A stretch of 64,000 nucleotides of DNA, taken from Oopsacas minuta. Lineage: Eukaryota > Porifera > Hexactinellida > Lyssacinosida > Leucopsacidae. Where the stretch lies: positions 1 to 64,000 of the forward strand of contig JAKMXF010000340.1 in assembly GCA_024704765.1 (NCBI GenBank), given 5' to 3'. A program made the position numbers and the translations under genes. Below the pieces are notes generated by a model. The model saw only the letters and a list, made by a program, of their open reading frames with translations, ran no database searches and had not been told where the DNA came from. Position 1 is the stretch's first letter; the number at the start of each line of letters is the position of its first letter. Below, piece after piece: positions 1 to 11,243 of this stretch.

Positions 1-1150
1 TTGAATTGATTGTATTTAATACAGTGAAGACACTCTCCTTGGAAACAATTTAATACAGTGAAGACACTCCCCATTCTTTCCTTGTTTTCTCAAAAAATCT
101 ATCGTTCACTCCTATTACCCAGCTTTCAATCCAAAAATCCATCCTTCACTGCTATCCACAAAGTCTACTTAGATAATCCTGTCAAAATTCATGCTCTACC
201 ATCTTCCTAGCCAGTTGTAAATAGTCTGATCCACTCACAGCCCTCAGATTCTTCTACAATCACATCAAAATCCTTACCTGCTATACATTTGAATGATTTA
301 GCTACAGTATCCATCAGGGCTGTTCTTTACTCGCCCGAACATCAGCAAACATTATCCATCGTTGTTGTTCATTTTCTATAATACTAGAAATCTTTTACCT
401 GTCCTTATTCATACTTATTCTTTAATACAGAGAAAGTACAGAGCCGTGATTGAATGAATCGAAATAAATGGTTCTCTCCCTGTACAAAGCAAGTATAATA
501 ACTACTGCAATGAATTATTCTCTCTCCCACTCTAGTTTAGACATATCAATGCTGTAATTTGATTGGTTAAGGATTGGTAATTTATCATGTAAATTGGAAC
601 TAATTATAGCTCCACTGTGCCACAATTCTCCCAATTTCCATTTGTTTATTACATTTTGTATAATTGATACAGACCCCTGTAATAATTAGACAGAAATTAC
701 ATAATATATCTACGATATCTTAGAGTAATGGGCTACAACCTTAATGGAAGAATCCATTGTCCTTTCGTCATATATTCGTTGACTCAATTTATTATCGAAT
801 TTATTTGAATATTAATCACCTATAACTGGTTTCCTGGAATACACGAGTTGACTGTAATACTATTTCTATGTGAAAGCCTTCGATAATTAAATTTTTGTAA
901 CAATGAAAATCGCACATCACTAATCTCTGCAACAGCATTATGATTCTCATCTAGAAGCTGACTTCACTGATACAGTATAGACTATAATATTTAGTATATT
1001 TCTCTATACCATGACACTTATTTTCTGATTTATGCGTATTATAATCCAGGATGAGGAGGGCTAGGAGTTTTATCGCAATACCTTATATTCCGCTCATCTT
1101 GGTTTATTGTTGCTGTATTTTGAGTGTATTTGTTTCAAATTTTATTAGCT
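1..1150. other. 5' region without a recognisable gene
   Basis: I see no convincing exon on either strand. The first 450 bases contain a short local duplication of the phrase TACAGTGAAGACACTC near positions 20 and 54. The stretch ends in a possible splice acceptor (ATTTTATTAG, ending at 1148) directly before the first ATG of the PTB gene, so the region may hold its promoter and a 5' untranslated exon. Confidence 0.5.
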
Positions 1151-3944
1151 ATGGAGAGCAACCAAATCTATAGCTCTATGGATGATGCACAGGATGATTG
1201 CACTATATTTGTTGTCGCCATTGAGGATAATGAGACTTCTATGAGATTGAAATTGAAAGGAGAATATTCATTGAATATTGTAGACAGTGGTCTATTTCTG
1301 CTCACACTAAACACAGAGCAAACATTATACCACTGGCCTTATACAGTGCTCAGAAGATATGGCACTTCCAAAACTGGTAAGTATTACTTCTAGTTCCATG
1401 AATTCTGCTAATTGTCTCATTCAACTTCTGTTATATCGAACCTCAAGGACCCGCTATAATTACTATTTCGAAATATCCGTATTCCATATGACGGAAGTGA
1501 CTGTAATATATTCTTTCTACAGGATTCACGTTTGAAGCTGGTCGTAAAAGCCATTCCGGGCCTGGCGTATTGAGATTCGCCTCTCCCTCTGGGAAGCTAA
1601 TAACTCGTAATATCAAAGAAACTGTGAACAGAATAAAAGGAGATATTCCAACTCCAAATTCTGATCATCATAATCTGGGATCTTCTCACAATGTTAGTTT
1701 ACTTTCTTAATTTTCCTATTTATTTTATTTCCCTCTTTTATTAGTCAAATAGCTTCAGTGAACCAATAAGCGGTGATTACACAGAATTTTCTCATACAAC
1801 AGGACGGCCCAATCGTGCTAGGCCTAAACTTCCAGAATCAAACAGAGAGCTGTCACTAGAAATACCTGGACATTACATGAATTATAACAGGTTTCCCAGT
1901 TGAATACTATTTTGCCTAATAATATATTTATACAATAAACTCCCGTTACAACGAAGTCATTCTTTATCCTTTATAACTTGAAAGTAATTCATTTCTTCAG
2001 AATTCACTATAATTTGATATAGAATCACCGGGAGCACTACCCCTCATTCAGTTACAATACCGCATCAAACACAAACCCCCAGACCTGTATCTCCTTACCA
2101 TAACACTAGTATGAATAGTATGGTGTCTCCGTATGGAATAACTCGAGACAGACCTGCATATAATACAGTTGGTATGAGAATTATATAATTATACTACACA
2201 GATATATAAATATGATATACTTTATGTTACAAATAGGAAATAATGCAATTCTGATGGACAGTTATTCAGAGATATCCTCCTTACCGCCTCTACAACCTCC
2301 TACATCCTTGAACATTAATCAGAATGTTCAGTTACCATCTCCTCGCGCTGGGACACCAAATATTCTACAAACTAATCCTTTCGCTCATATTTCTCCTACA
2401 ATTCCTCTTCCTTACAATAGTATGAAGAGATCTATCCCTACAGATACAGCACGTACTACTGAGATGTTACATAAGTCATGTAGTGTAAGTTAAACTATCA
2501 CTGAATTACTACAGTCAACTACCGTTATATCGAACTCAGCTTATATCCACCATATATAATCTATGTATACTCTATATTAGAGCCCTGGTAGTACATTTCC
2601 TACTTGTGTGTCTCCCTTGCCTGGTTTTGATTCAGGAGATGACTCCGGTGAAGAAATAGAACATAACGTTTCTAAGAAGATTTCACAGGTTTGCACCCTA
2701 GTAACCTGGATACAGCATAGTTATGCTATATATTTAGGCATCTACATCTGTTAACGAGTTGACAGCTAACTTAGATCTAACACCTGCACACAGTACTGGG
2801 TTACAGGACTATGTTAATCTAGACGAAAATAGTCTTAATCAGCTGATCAGGACTGTATCTAATCCTATGGAGAGTCGAAGTGAGTATTAATTAAATCAGT
2901 ACATATTCTTATAACCGGTATAAGCATACAGGAATATGTAAGAATCGTTTCCCAGAGGATGATACTTACATCCGGTACGCTCTTATAACCGGTATACTTA
3001 ATAAAAAAAGAAATGGATCACAGGCCATGGTTCTCATACGATATGTTCTTATATGCGATATCCATTGTAATTCCTACTAAATATTAGCTGTAGAATCAGT
3101 AAAGAGTCCTAACTATATGAATGTAACCAGAAGTACTCCCAGAGATGATTCTGATTACTATAACATTACATCTGTTAGTTTGTTTTCCAAAATTATTGTG
3201 CATAAATAGATTGTATTAATATTCGAATTTTCATATTCTTTAGGAATTTATCGAGGAAGAGCGTAAAAGATCTAATACAGACACAATCTCACCTAAACTA
3301 TCTTTTCAAATGGAAGGAGAAGATGATTTTAAATTTGATCTGACTGCAGGGGCAGCTAGTCTCTCAGGAATTCAAGATCTCAAAATTATAGAAGAAGATA
3401 TGTTGTATGGAAATGTACAATATCATCCTTCTAGTAAAAAGAAACACTCAGAACATCTTTATATGAATACACCCACTAAGACAGCGGCATTCAAGAGTGT
3501 CAGAGGTATATTACAAACAGGGTACCAGGGACACCAGAAATGATACCCCGTTTGTGGAGGTTTAATTATATGGGACTAATAATTCCCTCTTTGATTGATT
3601 TTTCACTTCGTTTTAACTGTGAATGCTTAATATTATTTTACTACCATGGATATTTATACCCTTTAGAACACAGATCAACTGAGGAAATTCACAAAAATAC
3701 TCTAAACAATTCAGCTGTAAATAACTCAGCCTCTCTAACACTTCCTCCTTCTCCCACCAAATCCTGTCTAGGTGCTTCTAACTCCCAGCCGTCCATTACA
3801 ATAGGTAAGTCGCGGCTAACTAAGGAAAAGCCTATTTCATCTCAATACAGCTTTCTACAAGACATACTACCAACTAGTCCTAAGGTCCCACATGCTTATA
3901 CCCCTTGGAAAGATATAAATACTGAAAATAAAGATAGAATCTAA
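1151..3944 (+). CDS. IRS/DOK/FRS2-type PTB docking protein, 10 exons, 604 aa
   Basis: Exons 1151-1376, 1523-1692, 1745-1890, 2023-2171, 2237-2484, 2581-2688, 2738-2879, 3088-3173, 3244-3505 and 3667-3944 join in phase to one 604-residue frame. Residues about 8-110 form an IRS-type PTB domain: strands ending in WPYTVLRRYG, then the family signature FTFEAGRKSHSGPGVLRF. This fold binds NPxpY-like tails of receptor tyrosine kinases. The rest is low-complexity, rich in Ser, Thr, Pro and Asn, with at least five YxN motifs (Y176, Y374, Y406, Y480, Y498), the ligand type for GRB2 SH2 domains. The likely job is a scaffold beneath a receptor tyrosine kinase. There is no PH domain and no N-terminal Gly for myristoylation (start MESNQ), so it is neither a typical DOK nor a typical FRS2. 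A splice acceptor just upstream of the ATG allows a further 5' exon. Family assignment is firm; orthology is not. Confidence 0.85.
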
Positions 3945-4213
3945 TTGTGTGATAAACTGCTGAACTGTTTGCTTTTGATTGTTGTATATATTTAAGGCTT
4001 GCTTGTACATATGTATTATTAAAGTATTATTTTACCTAAGAACATGTATAATTCTATTACATAAGATTTCCAAACGTTAAGTGTCAAACTAGATCTCTGT
4101 ACAGACAAACAGTAATGAAGAAACACAAATAGCAACTTCTAACAGAGAATTTAGTTATTTAAATCTGTATTTCAAAACTAATTCTTAATTTCTCTGTTCT
4201 TCAATCTCTTCAT

Positions 4214-7200
4214 TCATAGAGCTGTAGTCTCACTAGGTTGTCTCTGCATCTAATAATTATATAAGATGACGTCATAAATATAAGAATAAACATATATATC
4301 AGGATTCCCAATAATTACCTTAGGGCTCTTGACAACTTTCTCTTTCTTAATCTTAGGACTCTCTATAGCATTGTTATTATTACTGTTAGGTGAGAGATCT
4401 GTTTGAGTCTCAAACTCTCTCTTTTGTTGTTTAAGAATTTCATTTTCTTCCTGTAATTCTCTAAACTTGTCAGTCATAACATTCAATTCCTGTAAATAAT
4501 AAGAATAAATACAAAGTTATGTAGAGTTGTATCGAAAATATTCAAATAAAATTTCCAGAAAAATATGAAAAATATAGAATTTTCGATGTAGCATATTTTC
4601 GGTAATTTCGCAATTATTTACAGATATTTAAGATAATATATAACCTGATGGAGTTGTACTGTTAAATCAGTTTGATTAGTCCCATCAGGGTTAGCTTGAT
4701 TAGATTGTAGCAACTTTATCAACTAAATACCGTATATAGAATAACAACAAGTAAACAAATAACCAACAAACAAACAAACAAACAAACAACTAACATGCTG
4801 TGCGTCAGCTAGATCTTTCTTGTATCCCTGAATAATCTCAGACATTCCAAACAATGACTAAATTACAAATAAATAAAACATCAACAACAACAACAACAAT
4901 ATATATAATGATAATTACGTCATTCTCTGCTTGCAAGCTGTTTGTCCGTTCCATCTGATCAGAGCTCTGTCTCTGAGTGCTAGCTAGATCATGTTCTAGT
5001 TTATCTTTCCTCTGAGATATACTGTCCATTTGGTAGGTAAGCTCCTGGATCTCTGAATCTCTCTTCTACACAGATAACAATTAATAATGACGTCATTCTA
5101 TTAATACTAGAGTGGATCCTCCACAAACGAGGAATTTTGCAGATAATTACCTTGAGTGATTTCTCCAATTCTGGTACTACAGATTTCTTCAGAGATTCAG
5201 TCTCTTGATTCAAATTCTAATCAATAATACATTGAATATACAAAGAATAAATAGCGTTAAAAAGATTAAACTAACCTCCAATAGCTGCTGTGAGTTAGAC
5301 AATTCATTTTCCTTCTCTCCAATAATCATTTCCTTATCTAGAGCTCTCCTCTGTTCTACACTTAACTCTCCTTTAAGTCTAGTGAATTCCTGCTCTACCT
5401 GATTTTGTAGTAAAAGAATTTCTTCTTGCTATAAGCAAATAATGTATTCATGAATACTCAACAGAGTATAAGGAAATACAGTCAAATCCCGAAATATAGC
5501 AATTAACATATAACAGGAGCTGACTGTAGTTAAAAAGATATGACAGGGATCTCGCTTACCGTCTCCTTTATAGTCTTCTTCAACGTTTCATTCTCCTCTG
5601 TTTGTATCTTATCCCTAACTAATAAATCCTTTACTTTCTCTCTCTCCTTTTCAGCCTCTATACCAGACTCATTCAATGCCTCAGTATTGGTTTTATTATC
5701 TTCCTCTAATCTGTATAAGTAATCAGTAGCAGCTCCCTTCATCTTACCCAGCCAATCCTCAAAATCCTAAATACAGTATGTACCGGTTATAAGGACCTAC
5801 TTGGGAGTAGCAATATATGTTCTTATAACCGACATACATATACATAAATATATGAGAACCTTATTCAGGAGGATGATACTCATATATGTTCTCTATTTCT
5901 ATTCAGAAATATAATAAATTACCTGTCCATGAGCTCGTAGATTGGGGAATATTTGTCCGGAGAATCCCTAATAATATGGAGAATGACGTCATAATATTTA
6001 GAATTATATAGTAAACCAGGGATATCAAATTTCTTAGACAAAAGTATAGTCAACTCCCGTAATATAGAACAGGAATACCCACTTATAATTATATACGGCT
6101 TATAAGAGAAGTTTCGATATAAGGGAGTTGACTGTAGCTGTATTTACAAAGTATGTTATACTAAAATACCTGTATTTGTTGGTGTGTAGATTTAGAATCT
6201 TGTTCGGCAGATTTACGTGCGTTATCAATATCATCGTTAATTTTCCAAACATTCTCACGTAATTCCTAAAACAAAAAACAAATTATAACAAAGAATAAAA
6301 CAAACTAATTTACTCAAATCTTACATTATTCTTCTTTTTGAATGTATCTAATCTTTCTTGAATAATTGTATTCGTTTCTAAACTCTGAGCTAATTCTTCC
6401 TCCTTCTTTTCCAGCTTAGATTCTAGCTCTGTGAATGAAAGTTTCATCTCCTGTAAAATATAAGCGAGTGTATATTTCCATGAATTAGCGAGTTAGTAAT
6501 ATGATGACGTCATAAATAATGGTATAATGATAATGAAATGCCGCCTGCCCACATGCTTAGACGTACATCATGTGGAGCTTAACAAGTTACCAACCTCTAT
6601 AGTAGCTTGCTGTATCGCATGATTACTAGCTAGATCAGCTACAGACGAATCATCTAAACCAGAACTTTCATTTCTAGCCTGTAGGATATCATTCTCAATT
6701 TGTAGATCCTGTGTCTTCTGTTTAAGATCTTGAAACTCATTCTAAACAACACAGGACATAAATAAAGAATGCCCATATAAGTATGAATTATGACGTCATA
6801 ACATACCATTATGTCTCCTATATCATTCACTTTCTGTTGTGACTTCTCTACTAATGCAGTTAATCTGTTTATTTGAGTCTCTTTCTCTGATAGCTCAGAT
6901 TGCAGCTGTTCTACTTCAGTTGCAGGTACACTATAGATAATATACAGGTAGGTGAGTATAACAAATAGGATAAGGTGATGATAATAGAAGATGTATGACG
7001 TAACGTATTTCCTGTAATAAAATTTAATAATAATAATGTGGTTGTGTGTAAACTATCAGGAAATTCACAGTTAGAAATATTCGCAAATATTAACCTTTCT
7101 TGTCTTAGTTTAAACATTTCAGAATTTAGAGATTTAATAGAATCTTCCCAATCTTCTAGTTGAGTATTCAGCTCTCCTATCTTCTCCTCATACTCAGTAA

Positions 7201-10200
7201 TTTTATCATCTGTCACTAACAAATAAGACAAGAGATAATTATATTGAATTCTTGAATTGTACAAATATGGCCAAAAACCGGCAAACTAACAAAAATAATA
7301 TCGTCAGTTATATAGAAGTATTAACGCGGTCCCTAGAGTTTCGAAATAACAGGAGTTGACTAGATTACTGAACCATGCATTTGTTCCAAACAAACTCGGC
7401 TATATAGAATTATTCATGGTTCAGTAATACTATAACAACTCTGTGTTATATTTAATAATACCAGATGTCATTACATAATATACACAACACCATAACCTAC
7501 CATTCTTACTCTGGTCATCATTTAGCTTATCAATAGCAATCTGCTGTTGTGTAATACATTCTTGTTTCTGTTGTAACTCATCTTCCAATCTATACTTCTC
7601 CTTAGCTTCCTTCTCGCTGGCTTCCAATGAGTTTTGTAGAGAACAAATCTTATCATTCAGCTCTCGTTCAATGGAAGGATTCGAAGGACTAAACAAAATA
7701 ATTACGAGTTTCTTAATCAAATCACTTAAGGAAATTTACCAATTTTGATAGAATTCTGAAGGTGGGAGAAAGTTTAAGACAAAGATTGGATTCGAACCCT
7801 TGTGGGCGCGAAGAGCCTAATACATTTTCTGGATATTAGGGTGGAATTGAGAAAAGTGTGAGATCCCGGGAAAATATTGAAAAGCTCAGGATTTGACACA
7901 AGAAAATCCCAGCAAATTTGTTGGTAAGTATAGATCACAAAAATACGGAAAATATTCTTACCTATTAGATTCTATCTCTTTGAATTGTCTCTCCAATTTC
8001 TTACAACTTGTAGTAAGACTAGCAATACTAAGATTTGCTTCATTCAATTCTTCTCGCGTAGCATCTCTGTCTTGTAACATTCTAGCTTTCTCAACCTCCT
8101 GGCAACGAGTTGGATAATAGGAATGTCATATACCTAATATATGAATACTTACTTTCTTATCTAATGTAGTTTGCATTTGTTGCAGTTGAGCATCGTGCTG
8201 AGACTTTAAAGCTGAGTGCTGAGATCTCCTATAAGTTAAGGAAATAATAAAATAATTCTAGAATATTCTATTCTGGCGCACTTACATTGTGTCTATAGAT
8301 GATTTCCGTCTCTCCAATTCCTATACACACAAATACAAAGATAATATCGTAAATTCGTAATATAAACCAAGAGATATAATAGTCACTAATCCATAGGGCT
8401 CTGCCCGCATGGGTTCGAATCCCATCTTTGTCGTTAACTTTTCGCCGAATAACACCAAATATCCAAATATTAAAAATTTTATGTATGAATACAAACCTCT
8501 TGCATTCGAGAGACAGTATTAGCCTGTGCTGCTGCTGTATTTTGAAGTTGTTGATTTATCCGAGTGTTTTCATTTTTCTAACAAACAAAGAATAACAACA
8601 AATCCATAAACTAACAAATAAACAACTTACATAGGAGTTGATTTGTTGATTAAATTGCACTTTGGTATCATTCAAATCAGTATTGAGTCTGTTAATCTCG
8701 TTACTATAAGAATACAAAGTAATGTAGATCCCTAACAACCAGATCGGATAATGGAATGCTCTGTCAGATATACAATCCTCATACACAAGTGTAAGAACAG
8801 GTCTGTAATATCATCATACAGATATGACGTAATTAACTTACTCTTTCAAACGGTTTTCAGCACTCAAATCTTTATACTTTGTCAAAACTAATAAATACAA
8901 CTAAATTAATATTCATTGTAAAAATATCCATGGTTGTATAATATTAAACTTACTCTCGTCTTTCTCTAAATTGAGTTTATTAACTTGATTAGTTAGAAAG
9001 TGGAATTGATCAGATTCATGTCCATTAGTCTAACACAAAATAAATTATATAAAAATGGCTATTTCTCATTGACAACGCAAAAATTTAAGGAATTTCAATC
9101 ATACCAAAAACATAAATATAATCTAACCTTAGTCCAGTTAATATCTCCGTTTTGATTATTTGTAGGAACTTCTTCTAGACAAATAAACTCTGTAAAAAGG
9201 ATGAAAGTATAAGATAATTGGCTTCTGAAAGCATTTCGTGAATTCTCAGAGATTTAATCAAACTTCAAATTTCAAAAATGTTTGAATCACGCAAACAGTT
9301 AATCTCTATAAATAATACCTTTCTTGGGTTTAGTCTTAGATTTTCCCTTCTTCTTAACAGGAGCATCCTCTACAATATACTGGGGGCTAGACACAACAGG
9401 TAGGGACTCTGTAATTGGCGGAATTACTTCACCAGTGACTACAATCTCTTCTGATAGGTCAGGAGGCAAACTAGAAGTCTCCGTTACCTATAACGTACAA
9501 ATAACTAATAGCACGAGACTATGTAATACGCACACGTGTATATATATTAATTGTAAGATAAGATACTTGTGATTAGTTAAACTAATTTATTGACTATGTT
9601 TGGAAATGATTAGATGCAAAATAAATTCACAAGCAAGTAATAGTATAGAATAGTTCTAACAGATAATTAATTGTCAATTCCATCGGCTAATTGTTATAAA
9701 CGACAAGAATTTTATTATTATAAGGCACTGTTAATATCACTTGTTTCAGCTACACCCTCTAAGCATACATGCATGCGGGATTTTATTATCTCATTATTAT
9801 GACGTAATCAAAATACATAGTGGCCAATCCATAAAAATTTCAATGACTTAGAAATATGTTAAGCATGTTAAAAGAGGTCTGTGAAGCTAAAATCACTACT
9901 ATTCACCCGTTAGTTAGTAAATATACTGTGCATAGTTAACACTTTGGGCATATTCGTACAATTTGAGACTTCGAGGTAAGCGGGTAGTTTCGATATATCC
10001 GCTAAGGGAGTGAAATGTAATAGAATTTGACTGAAAAAATAGTGAAATAATGACAATATTTATGCGGCAAATAAACTCGAAACAATTTTGATACTAACAG
10101 TAGCATAAATACCTGTTTCTTAGTCTTCTTCTGTTTGGTATTTGGTTTGGGAGATATCTTCTCGGGTAAAATTATAGTAATTTCTTCTTCAGAAGTAATT

Positions 10201-10528
10201 GGTTCTGAAATATTTATCTCAGAAGTTGGGGCTAGATTAGAATTATCAGGTCGTTTAGGTTTGTGCTGAATTTTCTTCTTTGTTACTTTAGCTGATTTAT
10301 CTGTTGATAAATAAATAAACAAACAAACGAATAAACATACAAACAAGTAAATATACCATCTCCAATGTCTCCCAATTTCATTTCCCTTTCCCTGACAATT
10401 TCCTCATAAGTCTTCTCCTTCCGTAGAATAACCATAAGAAGTGCCAGCACTACGATAAGCACAAACCCAGTTACGAGTAGGATAGGTATGCCGATCATCT
10501 CGGTAGCTTCCAGCAAGGCAGCAATCAT
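4214..10528 (-). CDS. kinectin/RRBP1 (p180)-like coiled-coil ER membrane protein, 26 exons, 960 aa
   Basis: Exons (minus, 5' to 3'): 10357-10528, 10113-10300, 9319-9487, 9128-9189, 8954-9029, 8842-8887, 8631-8703, 8497-8577, 8286-8320, 8153-8228, 7962-8098, 7501-7688, 7095-7215, 6807-6930, 6595-6741, 6325-6450, 6170-6265, 5923-5967, 5560-5766, 5276-5428, 5151-5216, 4919-5065, 4795-4857, 4645-4722, 4319-4489, 4214-4249. All phases agree and give 960 residues. Residues about 12-36 are one hydrophobic helix, followed by KEKTYEEIVREREMK, which matches the start of kinectin and p180 (membrane anchor then YEE). A Lys/Pro-rich linker follows (to about 200), then continuous heptad coiled coil. The segment FPNLRAHGQDFEDWLGKMKG resembles a landmark near the kinectin C-terminus. 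Expected role: rod-like ER membrane protein that shapes sheets or links ribosomes and motors. The p180 ribosome-binding repeats are absent. The gene is made of many very short exons. Confidence 0.8.
4762..4790. repeat. CAAA microsatellite in an intron
   Basis: About six to seven units of CAAA lie just downstream (minus sense) of a splice donor of the kinectin-like gene. A short CAA run follows at about 4880-4900. Confidence 0.85.
5480..5527. mobile_element. minimal pogo/Tigger-like inverted-repeat element
   Basis: A roughly 48-bp palindromic unit begins TACAGTCAAATCCCG and ends CAGGAGCTGACTGTA, the same ends seen in longer copies elsewhere in the window, with TA at both borders. It lies in an intron of the kinectin-like gene and is essentially two terminal repeats with almost no interior. 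Confidence 0.6.
5774..5905. mobile_element. MITE, CAGTAGATACCGG family
   Basis: An intronic copy with the shared core (ACCGGTTATAAG, GGGAGTAGCAATATATG, GTTCTTATAACCG, GAGGATGATACTCATAT), closely similar to the complete copy at 54734-54877. Confidence 0.6.
6049..6134. mobile_element. pogo/Tigger-like inverted-repeat element
   Basis: The element runs from TAGTCAACTCCCGTAATAT to GGGAGTTGACTGTA, so the two ends are reverse complements. It is intronic in the kinectin-like gene. Confidence 0.6.
7783..7845 (-). pseudogene. degenerate tRNA-like fragment (Leu/Ser type)
   Basis: On the minus strand the text includes GGCTCTTCGCGCC, like a long variable arm, then AGGGTTCGAATCC, a T-arm/B-box, and ends AATCTTTGTC, similar to the 3' end of the second fragment at 8383-8433. 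The T-stem is imperfect and no proper 5' half with an A-box is visible, so this is a relic or part of a tRNA-derived repeat. It lies in an intron. Confidence 0.45.
8383..8433 (+). pseudogene. 3' half of a tRNA-Ser-like gene
   Basis: The segment reads as the 3' half of a class II tRNA: anticodon-stem side AATCCAT, variable arm AGGGCTCTGCCCGC, and a perfect T-arm ATGGGTTCGAATCCCAT, followed by CTTTGTCG. It strongly resembles tRNA-Ser(GCU). The 5' half (D-arm, A-box) is missing upstream, so it should not be a working tRNA. It sits antisense in an intron of the kinectin-like gene. Confidence 0.55.
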
Positions 10529-11243
10529 TTCGTAAATAAAATCAGAAATAAACTAATAAACAATTGAAATATATTTGACTGTAACAATTGAGAACAATTA
10601 GTAACTAATAATATGCCTATAATGAAATGTATATTATATATATATTATCTAAGCAACAGTCATAAACACTACAAACTATAATTCAATGTGTGTGGCTTTA
10701 AAATACAAATTTCAGACTAAAAACCACAAAGTACAGTCAGCGCATTCTATTTCAACCACAAACAATTAATTACATTATAAAGCCATAATTACTATTCAAT
10801 ATTATGAACTCTAACACTGTCAATGGCGCCACTGTAATGTTTGTATGCTAGTTTCAGATCCACCGCCCGCATCTAATTGGCTACCACACGAATATTGTCA
10901 TTATTCGTGGCTACGTATATTACGGAAACTACAATATTTTCTGGACCAGGGATAGATAAGACGTGAATTGTAGTTTATTCGAATTGTAGCAAACTCATAA
11001 CGGTCACAGGATTTGTCATCCCCTGAGTTAGGCTCTGCTCCCTTCCACACCTTAGAAAATATATTCAGGTCGAAATGACGTCATGTGAGTGCATTCTTAG
11101 TTAGAGCACTCAAACACAACTAATAAGCCAAAAATAGTATTATAATTAGAAACCGACAAAATAGAATATAATTATATACTAGAATAAATGCTAACAATTA
11201 TATACAACTTATGACGTAATCCTGAATATGATACAATGATAAA
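10529..11243. promoter_or_regulatory. spacer between channel 3' end and kinectin-like 5' end
   Basis: This 715-bp spacer must hold the promoter of the kinectin-like gene, which is transcribed leftwards from 10528. It contains one perfect CRE-type palindrome TGACGTCA at 11076-11083, and a GC-richer stretch near 10830-10920. I see no exon in it. Confidence 0.4.

Noticed and set aside
3805-3850. 46-bp intron with GTAAGT donor inside the last exon of the PTB gene
   Set aside because: Removing it shifts the frame to an early stop, while the unspliced frame runs on to a sensible end at 3944. Alternative splicing is possible but not needed.
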